DNA of 11,931 nt from assembly GCA_015486785.1 (NCBI GenBank), contig WFQZ01000010.1, forward strand, positions 1-11,931, read 5' to 3'. Both the position numbers and the translations under genes were made by a program. Below are positions 1-7,317 of this stretch, in pieces (the stretch's first letter is position 1; each line of letters opens with the position of its first letter). This stretch comes from Thermoflexales bacterium. GTDB taxonomy: Bacteria > Chloroflexota > Anaerolineae > B4-G1 > SLSP01. A model generated the notes under the pieces. That model was not told the origin of the DNA, did no database searches, and saw only the letters and a list, made by a program, of their open reading frames with translations.

Positions 1-138
1 GATCACCACGGCCCGCTTGCGCTCGCGCCAAGCCCACATGCGCAGCTTGACCAACAACTTCACCTCGTCGTTGGGATCGCGCAACTCAATATCCGGCAGC
101 GCGGCGATCAAATTGTGCCCATCAATGATAAACGGCAT
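1..138 (-). CDS. NYN-domain protein (YacP/Rae1-like PIN-fold nuclease), N-terminal part
   Basis: Only the first 46 residues are in the window; the gene runs off the left edge. It begins 'MPFIIDGHNLIAALPDIEL', the typical opening of NYN/YacP proteins, in which Asp6 and Asn9 of 'IDGHN' lie at the metal-binding active site of the PIN-like nuclease fold. A helix rich in charged residues follows ('DEVKLLVKLRMWAWRERKR'), then 'AVVI', which should lead to the next acidic strand. The ATG at 138 has GGAGG six bases upstream, inside the end of the YitT gene, and starts one base after that gene's TGA, so translation is probably coupled. YacP relatives such as Bacillus Rae1 cleave mRNA at the ribosome. 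Whether this one does cannot be told from the fragment. Confidence 0.85.
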   Translation of the reverse strand, partial: MPFIIDGHNLIAALPDIELRDPNDEVKLLVKLRMWAWRERKRAVVI

Positions 139-139
139 C

Positions 140-1012
140 TCACGCCTCCTGCGGGATGGGACGGAAACCCTCGCCCAGCACCTCCCGCGCCTCTGTGACC
201 ACCACGAAAGCCGCCGGATCAAGATCGGCGATGATACGCTGCAAAATCGTCACCTGGGAGCGCGAAACAACCACGTAGAGCGCGGGACGCGGCTCGCGCG
301 TATAACCGCCGTGCGCCGAAAACACCGTCACCCCGCGCCCCAGCCGCTCAAAAACCGCGTCCCGCATCGCGTCCGCCCGATTGGTCACGATGAGGAACGC
401 CCGCGCGTAATTCACGCCCTCTTGCACCACATCCACCAGCCGCCCGGAGACAAAAGCCACCACCATCGCGTAGAGCACCGCCTCAATCCCCACCACAATC
501 GTCGCCAGCAGCAAAATCACCCCGTTGACCACAATCAGCACCTGCCCAAAGGGAATCCCCATATAGCGATTGAGCAACTGCGCCACAATGTCCGTCCCGC
601 CGGTCGTGCCCCGCCCGCGCAGCACCAGCCCGATCCCCACCCCGTCCAGCACGCCGCCGAAGAGCGTGTAGAGCAGCGGATCGCTCTGAATCGGCGGCAG
701 CACGCGGCTGAGCACGTCAATGGAAAACGACAGCACCACCACGGCGTAGATCGTGCGCACAAAGAACTTCAGCCCCCCGCCCCACTTGATCCCCGAAGCG
801 ACCAGCGGCACATTGAGCAGCAACGTCACCAGCCCAATCGGCCAACCCCACAGGTAATGCGCCAACATCCCCAACCCGGTGATGCCGGTGGAAACCACGT
901 GATTGGGGGCCAAAAACAGCGGCACATTTGCCGCCACAATAATCGCCCCCACCGTGATCATCCCATAATCGAGGGCCAGCTTAAAGAAATTGTCTCGCTT
1001 CACCGATAGCAC
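140..1012 (-). CDS. YitT-family membrane protein with C-terminal DUF2179 domain
   Basis: The 290-residue product matches the YitT family in length and order. Five to six hydrophobic segments cover about 11-35, 40-72, 83-100, 112-131 and 153-188. The conserved loop 'GRGTTGGTDIVAQLLNR' (133-149) lies between them. A cytoplasmic C-terminal domain (about 203-287) matches DUF2179, with 'FLIVTNRADAMRDAVFER' (206-223), 'GVTVFSAHGGYT' (227-238), 'LYVVVSRSQVTIL' (245-257) and 'AFVVVTEAREVLGEGF' (268-283). The function of the family is not established. The C-terminal domain is thought to resemble small ligand-sensing domains, so transport or signalling are guesses. The GTG at 1012 is set by GGGGAGG six bases upstream. 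A GTG at 1003 lies too close to that site. The gene starts 51 bases after the GT39-like gene and stops one base before the next gene. Confidence 0.92.
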   Translation of the reverse strand: MLSVKRDNFFKLALDYGMITVGAIIVAANVPLFLAPNHVVSTGITGLGMLAHYLWGWPIGLVTLLLNVPLVASGIKWGGGLKFFVRTIYAVVVLSFSIDVLSRVLPPIQSDPLLYTLFGGVLDGVGIGLVLRGRGTTGGTDIVAQLLNRYMGIPFGQVLIVVNGVILLLATIVVGIEAVLYAMVVAFVSGRLVDVVQEGVNYARAFLIVTNRADAMRDAVFERLGRGVTVFSAHGGYTREPRPALYVVVSRSQVTILQRIIADLDPAAFVVVTEAREVLGEGFRPIPQEA

Positions 1013-1018
1013 TCACTT

Positions 1019-1025
1019 CCTCCCC
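1019..1025 (-). promoter_or_regulatory. Shine-Dalgarno GGGGAGG for the GTG start of the YitT gene
   Basis: GGGGAGG sits six bases before GTG 1012, in the only sizeable gap (1013-1063) of the downstream half of the window. The rest of that gap holds a GC-rich run, a TGATCA palindrome and a TTTTT tract. I see no stem strong enough to call a terminator. Confidence 0.7.
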
Positions 1026-1063
1026 AAAAATCTGATCATCCACCGCAGCGCGGCGCGTGCGCG

Positions 1064-3730
1064 TTACGGTAACATTGAATCGCCCACAAACAAAGGCAGC
1101 GCCAGCGCGTCCCCCTCCACCGGGGCATCGGAACTGTGCAACGGCAACCGCCGCCCATCCGGCCCGTACATCCCGACCCGCAAACTGTACCGCCCCGCCG
1201 CCAGCGCGGGCAACGGATGCTCGTCCACCACGAACTCCCCCGGCACCCAACCAAACGTAGGCCGCTTCCCCAACCCCGGCCAACCATCGTGCTGCGCGGC
1301 CAACGGTGCGGGCGCAGCGGGCGGCGCGACGTGGACAAACACCGAGTACGGCGTGTCGGTAGTTCGCGCCGCCTGCCACACCAGCGTAACCGTGAACGGC
1401 TTCCCCGCCTGCGCGTGGACCTCGTAACCGCGCAGCAACGCCACATCCCCCAGCGTGGCCGTCAACGGCACAACGCCGGGCGGAAGCGCAAACAGCCGCG
1501 CCGCCTTCACATGCACCAACGGCCCCCGCCAAGTGACCGATCCCGATACCGGCCAGCTCACCACCAAAGGCGTATGCGCATCCAACGCGCGGCACGAAAG
1601 CGGCACGTGGAAAGGCATCAAAAACCGGTCGCCGGGACGCCAGTCCTGCGGATCAAACGCCGGCAGCAGCGGAACGCTCGCCCGCGACTGCCCCACCGTC
1701 ACGCTGAGCGGCGGCATCGCCGGCGGGACCGACGACATCTCCCAGAACAATCGCCCGCTCAACGTCTCACACGGCGCAACCGTCGCGCGGTTCAACCCCA
1801 CGCCCAGCAAGCGCAAGGGCACGGCCTCGCTGCCGGAGATCGGGCGCATGCCCTGCGGCAAAGGCGGCGGCGTCGCCGGACGGGTCAACTGCACGCGCCC
1901 CACCGGCATCGTCGGGCCGGATGCGCCCTCGGTGTACAGACGCACCGTCACCGTGTACGTCCCCGGCGGCGTGCCGGGCGGCAAAGCAAAATCCACGCGC
2001 CCCAGCACCGGCGCATCAACCGGCCAGCGCGTGGGGCGATACGAGCCGTTGGCGGGCGAAACATCCAGCCGCGCCCACTCCTGCCCCAGCGCGTCACGCA
2101 GCCGCGCGGCCACGTGATACGGCTGATCGCGCAAAGCCGCCGGATCGTCGGTGCGCCACCACAACCACACAACCAGCGGACGGTCTGCCGGCTGACGCTC
2201 CGGCAGCCGCACGCCCCACAGACGCAAATGCGGCAGCAACGTCGCCTCCGGGCGGGAAGTCGTCGGCGGCAGTGCGGGGAAGTGCGGCCGGGTCGCAAAG
2301 GTAAAATGCTGCACCGTCAGCCCGGCGAAGTCCTGCACCGGCTGCGCCGTGCCCGCATCGGCGAGCAACGTCGCCACCAGCGCGGTGGGATCGCTCACCT
2401 CCCCCAGCCACGAGACCAGCCACGCGCCGGAAGCCCCGCGCAGCACCTCATTGAGGCGTGGCGCCGTGTTCTCGTAGTGCAACACATTGCCCACGTTCAA
2501 CAACGTCTCCTGCGGCAGAGAGACCAACGACTCGTCCCCGGCATAGTAAAGCCAGGTCGGAAAAGTCGAGCCGGTCTCCAACAACACCACCTCATCGACG
2601 CGGCGATGCTGCCGGACGTAAGCCGTCGCGCCCCGCCAATCGGCGTGCCCCGGATCGGCAAGAAGTTGCCGGTCTGCCAGTCCCAAGATCGGGGCGATCA
2701 ACACCAATCCGGCCAGCAAGACGCCCCGCCCCCCACGGCGGACGCGCGGCGGCAGGGACGCCGTCGCGCCCCAGGCCAACGCCAACGCCAGAAACGGCGC
2801 GGGAGCGAACAAAGTCGCGTGACGCGGGGCCCACTTGGGCAACGTGCGGTAAATGCGGCTCAAAATCACCAGCGAGGGCAAAGCGTAACTCAAGGCATAC
2901 AATCCGGCCCACGGACGGGCGTACGTGAGCAGCGACGCCGACGCGGCCAGCAGCAACACCACGCCGCCATACGCCGGCGGCATAAACTTCCCCACCGTGA
3001 TCCCTTGGATGGCGGTGCGGTAGAACGCCGGCAGCGGCAGAAACCCCGGCCAATACCCGGCGTTCGCCCCCAGCGAGCGCGTCGCCGCGAGCAGCCAGGG
3101 CGCAAACCCCAGCGTGATCAGCAGCAGCGGCGCGACCAAGGCCCGCAGCCGCCGCACGGCATCAGCCGGAGCGAGACGCAGCAACACCAGCCCCGCGAAC
3201 ACCGCCTGTCCCAGCAGCCAAAATCCGCTAAGCGAGAGCGCGTACAAACTCGCCAGCGTCAGCACGCCCCAGACCCACGCACGGCGGGCCACGTCCCGCA
3301 GCGGCGCGAAGAGCGTCTCCAGCAGGGCCAGGGACGAAAGCAGCGTCAGCCCTTGCGCCAAACTGTAAAGGCGCACCTCGCGGGAAGGCCACAGCAGCGG
3401 CGGAGCGACGGCGAACAACAGCAAAGCCGCGCCTTCCCCGCCCCGCCCACTGAGTCGGCGGGCGATCCGTCCGGCGGAGGCCACCGCCAGCACGCCCAGC
3501 AGCACGGACGGGAAGCGCAACGCCAACTCCGATGCCCCCGCCAGCGGCACCCAGCCCCGCAGCAACAGATAATCCAGCGGCGGGACGATCTCCTGCACGC
3601 TCAGCGCGAGCACTTTATGCCAAGGAAGCGTCGTAGTCCACCAGCAAAAGGCCTCGTCGTACCACAAGCTGGGCGATCCCAGGTGCGCCATCCGCAGCGC
3701 GAACGCCGCCCAGATCAACGCCAGGGGCAC
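1064..3730 (-). CDS. GT39/ArnT-like membrane glycosyltransferase (GT-C) with three C-terminal beta-domains
   Basis: About 888 residues. The first ~355 form a polytopic membrane domain of the ArnT/PMT type. After the first hydrophobic helix comes 'GSPSLWYDEAF' (18-28) with Asp25-Glu26, the usual catalytic acidic pair of the first external loop, and many more helices follow ('FWLLGQAVFAGLVLL', 'PLLLITLGFAPWLLA'). Such enzymes move sugars from polyprenyl-phosphate donors at the outer membrane face. A soluble stretch follows ('DWRGATAYVRQHRRVDEVVLL', about 365-385). Three beta-domains begin near residues 503, 643 and 765, each opening with L-R-x-x-G-(V/Y) ('LRLWGVRLPE', 'LRLLGVGLN', 'LLRGYEVHAQ'). 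The last contains 'YSVFVHV', 'AQHDGWPG' and 'WVPGEFVVDEH'. The start is uncertain. I chose GTG 3730 because it places the first helix at the N-terminus without overlap. ATG 3808 would overlap YjbQ by 59 bases, and neither has a strong ribosome binding site. The frame upstream to 4114 is a shadow of YjbQ. Acceptor unknown. Confidence 0.85.
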   Translation of the reverse strand: MPLALIWAAFALRMAHLGSPSLWYDEAFCWWTTTLPWHKVLALSVQEIVPPLDYLLLRGWVPLAGASELALRFPSVLLGVLAVASAGRIARRLSGRGGEGAALLLFAVAPPLLWPSREVRLYSLAQGLTLLSSLALLETLFAPLRDVARRAWVWGVLTLASLYALSLSGFWLLGQAVFAGLVLLRLAPADAVRRLRALVAPLLLITLGFAPWLLAATRSLGANAGYWPGFLPLPAFYRTAIQGITVGKFMPPAYGGVVLLLAASASLLTYARPWAGLYALSYALPSLVILSRIYRTLPKWAPRHATLFAPAPFLALALAWGATASLPPRVRRGGRGVLLAGLVLIAPILGLADRQLLADPGHADWRGATAYVRQHRRVDEVVLLETGSTFPTWLYYAGDESLVSLPQETLLNVGNVLHYENTAPRLNEVLRGASGAWLVSWLGEVSDPTALVATLLADAGTAQPVQDFAGLTVQHFTFATRPHFPALPPTTSRPEATLLPHLRLWGVRLPERQPADRPLVVWLWWRTDDPAALRDQPYHVAARLRDALGQEWARLDVSPANGSYRPTRWPVDAPVLGRVDFALPPGTPPGTYTVTVRLYTEGASGPTMPVGRVQLTRPATPPPLPQGMRPISGSEAVPLRLLGVGLNRATVAPCETLSGRLFWEMSSVPPAMPPLSVTVGQSRASVPLLPAFDPQDWRPGDRFLMPFHVPLSCRALDAHTPLVVSWPVSGSVTWRGPLVHVKAARLFALPPGVVPLTATLGDVALLRGYEVHAQAGKPFTVTLVWQAARTTDTPYSVFVHVAPPAAPAPLAAQHDGWPGLGKRPTFGWVPGEFVVDEHPLPALAAGRYSLRVGMYGPDGRRLPLHSSDAPVEGDALALPLFVGDSMLP

Positions 3731-3749
3731 AAACCGCCCCGCCCTCGCG

Positions 3750-4160
3750 CTAACCGCTGCGTACGTCAGGCTGAACCTTGATCCAAACGGTGCGCGTGCG
3801 CGGTCCATCAAACTCGGCGAGGAAAACGCCTTGCCAGCGGCCCATCTGCAACTGGCCATCGCGGATAAAGATGAAGTGATCGCTGCCCAAGAGGATAGAT
3901 TTGATATGCCCCGGCGAGTTGCCCTCCGCGTGCTGATAAGAAAGCGTCTGCGGCACAATGCGATCCAGGACCATCGCCAAATCCCGCTCCACGGTCGGAT
4001 CCCAGTTCTCATTGAGCATGATGCCCGCCGTCGTGTGTGGGCAGTACACAAAACACACGCCGTCCCGTACCCCGTGCGCGGAGACTGCTTGCTGCACCTT
4101 CGCGCTGATGTCAATAATATCCACTTTGCTATGCGTTTGAATGGTGATCTTGGTAAACAC
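3750..4160 (-). CDS. YjbQ-family protein (UPF0047; secondary thiamine-phosphate synthase-like)
   Basis: The 136-residue product is a full-length member of the small YjbQ/UPF0047 family. All its marks are present: 'CPHTTAGI' (40-47, His42), 'NEN' (50-52), 'YQHAEGNSPGHIKS' (75-88, His77 and His85), 'GRWQGVFLAEFDGPRTRTV' (107-125, Glu116). The conserved His and acidic residues suggest a metal or phosphate site. E. coli YjbQ has weak thiamine-phosphate synthase activity, and the true cellular role of the family is unsettled. The GTG start at 4160 has GGAGG eight bases upstream, in a 20-base gap after the asparagine-synthase-like gene, so it is likely in the same transcript. Nothing in the sequence ties it functionally to the neighbouring glycan genes. 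It may be a passenger housekeeping gene. Confidence 0.93.
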   Translation of the reverse strand: MFTKITIQTHSKVDIIDISAKVQQAVSAHGVRDGVCFVYCPHTTAGIMLNENWDPTVERDLAMVLDRIVPQTLSYQHAEGNSPGHIKSILLGSDHFIFIRDGQLQMGRWQGVFLAEFDGPRTRTVWIKVQPDVRSG

Positions 4161-4180
4161 TTCTAAAACCTCCGAAAATG

Positions 4181-5950
4181 CTACGATTCATTATCCGCCC
4201 CGCCCATCACCCGCTCCAGGAAAATATCCCAGGTCAACAAAGCCCACAAGAACGGGGCCGGATGCTCAAGCAGGGATTGAAAATCGCGCCGGCTGAGGAA
4301 AGCCGGGCGGCGGATCGCCTGCACGCGCTCGCGGAGCACGCCATGCTTCATCCAGCCGAAGAGATCCGCCTCAAACGTCCCGCCGCGCTTGGGGCCGGCG
4401 GCGATCTCGGCCAGGCCGTGCCGCCGCAGGATCGCCTTGAGCAGATACTTGCTCTGCGTCCCGCGAATGTAACGGCCCGGCACGGCGATCCCGTAAGCCA
4501 GGCGGATCAGCGATTCGTCCAGGAAGGGATAACGTTTCTGCCTGCCGTGCGCCAGGCACAATTGATGCTCAAACACCGCCGCCTCATAGTCCCAAGTGAG
4601 CAGATCAACAGTGTGCGCCAGCTCCATAAAATCAGCCGCGTCGCGGTAATGGTTTGCCAGCAATCGCCGCTCGTTCAACGCGGCCCGCACCACCGACTCA
4701 CCGAAGCTGCGCCGCGCCAAAGCCAGATCGCTGTAGCAAGCCACCGAGTTGGCCGGATGCTGCCAGGCCGTAGGATCGCGCAGCGCGTCCAACATCCCGG
4801 CGACATCCCGCAGCCCGTGGCGGAACTTGGGCGCGGGCGAGAGAGCCGCCGCGCCGCGCAACAAGAATCCCGCCCCCGGCATCCGCCGCGAGCGGCGCAA
4901 CAAAGCCAGCTTCCGCGCGATACTCAGCCCGAAGAGCGCGTCCGCCCCGTGCCCGGCAAAGCAAATCTGGGTATCAGGAGCCTCCTCGTCCAGACGCGCG
5001 AGCAACGCCTCAATGCAAGGGTCGGTTTCCACGCACAAGCTGGGATAGCCAACCCGCTCAATGGTGCGGGTGAGCAGCGCGAGATAGTCCTCCGGCCTCA
5101 CCTCCACCGTGGTGTGATGGGAACGCAGCGCACGCTGCGCGGCACTGATGTAGTGCGTCTCGGCGTCGTAAGCCGGCGTGCGCACCACGTAGCTGAACGT
5201 GTGCGGCGGTGAGGGCGTCCCGTGTTGCAAGGCCAACTGAATCAGCGAGGAATCCACGCCCCCGGAAAGGAACGTCGCCTGCGGGGCCGCCGTTCCTGTG
5301 ACCGCTTGCTGCAACTGTTGGAATATCTTGGCCGGGGCCACCGAAGCCAGCAGCGGCGGCACGCCCCGCAGATCGCGGATCAACTGCACGTGCAGCTCCC
5401 CGGCCCGCCACGAAAGCCACTCGCCCGGCAGCAAGCTCCGCACCCCGGCGAAGTACGTGCGGCGGCCCGGCACCAGGCGGAAGAGGAAATGATAAGGGAT
5501 CGCTTGTTCGTCCACCGCGAGAGATAGCGGCAAGCGGCGCAGCGTATGCACCGAATCGGTCAGCACGAAACTTTCGCCTTGTTGCACGTAGTAAAGCTGC
5601 GCCACGGAAAGCAGATTCATATAAACGCTGAATTGCGGCCAGAGCTTGCTCACACTGAGCACCGTGCCGTTGCCGCGCAACTGCGCCGCCGCCACCCGAT
5701 GCGGCGAGAGCAAGCCGCGCCGCACCATCTCGCCGACCGAAAGCGGCGCGTCGTGGAGGTCACGCAGCACCCCCAGGCGCAGCGAGAGGGCCGATTCGGT
5801 CTCCGTCAACTCCCCGTAAGTCGTCCCCAGGAACAGCGTCCCCGAAGGAAAAGTCAAAGTCCGCACCCGGCACGGGACTCGCGCCAGCGTCCGCGCCAAA
5901 AAGTCCGGGTCCGGGGTGAAGCCCACGAGGGCGCAGTGCGGCGAACTCAC
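4181..5950 (-). CDS. Asparagine-synthase-like amide-forming enzyme with a degenerate glutaminase domain
   Basis: The 589-residue product has the two-part plan of asparagine synthetase B. The C-terminal synthetase half is clear: ATP-pyrophosphatase P-loop 'FLSGGVDSSL' (227-236), 'YPFLDESLIRLAYGIAVPG' (474-492), 'GTQSKYLLKAILRR' (497-510) and 'GPKRGGTFEADLFGWMKHG' (519-537). The N-terminal half is weak. The class II glutaminase needs Cys directly after the initiator Met, but here the protein begins MSSPHCALVGF. Cys6 lies where the Cys of 'CGIAGF' would align, and 'NGEIYN' is not found. The loop normally reading SGEGADELFGG is 'AGHGADALFG' (332-341), so two acidic residues are His334 and Ala338. 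It therefore may use free ammonia or another amine, as beta-lactam-synthetase-type relatives do, or have changed chemistry. The GTG start at 5950 forms a GTGA overlap with the PaaK-like stop and has GGGAGG seven bases upstream. Substrate unknown. Confidence 0.88.
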   Translation of the reverse strand: MSSPHCALVGFTPDPDFLARTLARVPCRVRTLTFPSGTLFLGTTYGELTETESALSLRLGVLRDLHDAPLSVGEMVRRGLLSPHRVAAAQLRGNGTVLSVSKLWPQFSVYMNLLSVAQLYYVQQGESFVLTDSVHTLRRLPLSLAVDEQAIPYHFLFRLVPGRRTYFAGVRSLLPGEWLSWRAGELHVQLIRDLRGVPPLLASVAPAKIFQQLQQAVTGTAAPQATFLSGGVDSSLIQLALQHGTPSPPHTFSYVVRTPAYDAETHYISAAQRALRSHHTTVEVRPEDYLALLTRTIERVGYPSLCVETDPCIEALLARLDEEAPDTQICFAGHGADALFGLSIARKLALLRRSRRMPGAGFLLRGAAALSPAPKFRHGLRDVAGMLDALRDPTAWQHPANSVACYSDLALARRSFGESVVRAALNERRLLANHYRDAADFMELAHTVDLLTWDYEAAVFEHQLCLAHGRQKRYPFLDESLIRLAYGIAVPGRYIRGTQSKYLLKAILRRHGLAEIAAGPKRGGTFEADLFGWMKHGVLRERVQAIRRPAFLSRRDFQSLLEHPAPFLWALLTWDIFLERVMGGADNES

Positions 5951-7317
5951 GACCCATCCTCCCGTGGCACTTCCGAGTAGGCGTAGCGGAATTTCCCCGA
6001 AGGAAGCATCGGGAGCGCGTCGGGGAACTCAAAACGCACCTCGGTAGCCGCGCCCATCATCCGCTTGATGCGGCCCTCGATTTGGTTCAGCAGTTGCGGG
6101 TCAAAATCCGGCCCGCGCACCAGACGCACGATAACCAAGTCAAGCGACTTTTGCACCACCTGCGATTGCTCAATGCCCCGGTAGCCGAGGAGCGAGCCTT
6201 CCAGATCGCCCCACACCAGGCCGCCGGTCACCGTGGGGAACAAATCCACCACGCGCCCTTCCACCGAGGCCAACATCGGGCCGGCCCGCCCACAGGAACA
6301 GCGGTGAGCCGCCGGTTTCATCCGCACCACGTCCGCCAGGCGATAACGGATCAGCGGGAAGCCGTAATTATCCAAGTTGGTGACCACCAACTCGCCCTCC
6401 CCGCCTTCGGGGACCGGATGGCCGTCCTTGAGCAGTTCCGTGTAGCAGCTTTCCACATTGACGTGCAGCCCGTTATGCTCGGAGCACTCGCACGCGATCC
6501 CGCCGACCTCAACCGTGGCGTAGCGGTTGAACACTTCACAATGGAAAACCCGCTCCAGCAAAGCCCGCTGCGGGGGATAGAGCGTCTCGCCGGTCGTGTA
6601 AACCGCCGCGAAGCGAATGTCGGTCAGATCATTGCGGAGCACGTAGCGGGCGAAAGTCGTCAACGCCGTGGTGTAGCCGAACAACAGGCGCGGGCGGAAA
6701 CGGCGCACGCGGCGCACCAATCGCGCCAAATTCTGTGCCGAAAGGTCGTAGGCATCCACCCGAAAGCGGTTCAACATCCAATCCATCGCCACGGCCCGCA
6801 TGCGGTGGAAAAACGGCTCGCCTTCCGGCTCGCCCCACAGAAATCCTTGCGGGTCGCCTAACTGCCAGCCGCTCCAGGTGAGATGCCGCCAGATGCCCGC
6901 CGTGACGTAATCCCGATAGTTGTAATCCTCCAGGAACGCGAACGGCTCCCCGGTTGAGCCGCTGGTCACATGCTCGTGCAACGTCCGCCGGGTGCGCGGC
7001 TCGGTGGTGATGAAGTCCGCGCGGTGCGCCCGCACGTAGTTTTTGGTGAGGATCGTCAGCTTGCGGAACTCGGCGGGCGAATCGGCCAGCGCGTCCGGCT
7101 GCACGCCCAGCTCGTCAAAGGTGCGCCGGTAGTACGGCACGTAGCGATAAGCATAGCGCAACAGACGGCGCAATTTTTCCCGCTGCAACTGCTCCAAGGC
7201 GGCCTGATCAAACCACTGGGAGGCCATCAACTCCTGGAAGCGGCGCAGGAGCACCCGCCCGGACACGCGCTGATAAATCTTCAACATCGGAAGACGCCAA
7301 TTGGGTAAAACGTTCAA
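5947..7317 (-). CDS. Phenylacetate-CoA ligase (PaaK/CapK)-family adenylate-forming enzyme
   Basis: The 456-residue product belongs to the PaaK/CapK branch of the adenylate-forming (ANL) superfamily, which activates a carboxylic acid with ATP to an acyl-AMP, usually then a CoA thioester. Seen motifs are the phosphate loop 'TSGSTGEP' (118-125), 'TTGETLYP' (241-248), 'NRYATVEVGGIACEC' (264-278), 'NYGFPLIRYRLADVVRM' (317-333), 'CSCGRAGP' (340-347) and the C-terminal 'LPSGKFRY' (438-445) with the candidate catalytic Lys442. Cys276, Cys278, Cys340 and Cys342 resemble the metal-binding cysteines of this branch. I chose a TTG start at 7317. GGAGG lies seven bases upstream and the TTGA overlaps the previous gene's stop. 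The frame is open to an ATG at 7416, but that would overlap the GNAT gene by about 100 bases. The next ATG, 7287, lacks a good ribosome binding site. CapK-like members occur in capsule and exopolysaccharide loci. The acid it activates is unknown, and phenylacetate breakdown is unlikely because no paa genes are present. Confidence 0.9.
   Translation of the reverse strand: MNVLPNWRLPMLKIYQRVSGRVLLRRFQELMASQWFDQAALEQLQREKLRRLLRYAYRYVPYYRRTFDELGVQPDALADSPAEFRKLTILTKNYVRAHRADFITTEPRTRRTLHEHVTSGSTGEPFAFLEDYNYRDYVTAGIWRHLTWSGWQLGDPQGFLWGEPEGEPFFHRMRAVAMDWMLNRFRVDAYDLSAQNLARLVRRVRRFRPRLLFGYTTALTTFARYVLRNDLTDIRFAAVYTTGETLYPPQRALLERVFHCEVFNRYATVEVGGIACECSEHNGLHVNVESCYTELLKDGHPVPEGGEGELVVTNLDNYGFPLIRYRLADVVRMKPAAHRCSCGRAGPMLASVEGRVVDLFPTVTGGLVWGDLEGSLLGYRGIEQSQVVQKSLDLVIVRLVRGPDFDPQLLNQIEGRIKRMMGAATEVRFEFPDALPMLPSGKFRYAYSEVPREDGS
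5958..5963 (-). promoter_or_regulatory. Shine-Dalgarno GGGAGG for the GTG start of the asparagine-synthase-like gene
   Basis: GGGAGG lies seven bases before the GTG at 5950, inside the last codons of the PaaK-like gene. With the GTGA start/stop overlap this points to reinitiation by ribosomes finishing the upstream gene. It also argues that the five residues before Cys6 are genuinely translated. Confidence 0.75.

Noticed and set aside
1013..1063. Possible terminator between the GT39-like and YitT genes
   Set aside because: There is a TTTTT tract and a CCGC/GCGG pair, but the stem is only four base pairs and is separated from the T tract by about a dozen bases. The GGGGAGG ribosome binding site follows immediately.
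1136..3781. 881-residue open frame on the plus strand
   Set aside because: It is antisense to the GT39-like gene. Its protein is an Arg/Gln/His/Pro-rich string without domains, as expected from the opposite strand of a GC-rich gene.
3731..4114. Upstream extension of the GT39-like frame to ATG 4114
   Set aside because: The added sequence overlaps the YjbQ gene, which has every conserved family motif; the extra peptide is Arg/Ser/Cys-rich shadow.
5947..7317. Phenylacetate degradation
   Set aside because: The PaaK-like enzyme could suggest it, but no ring oxygenase or other paa genes are present, and the neighbours fit surface-glycan chemistry better.
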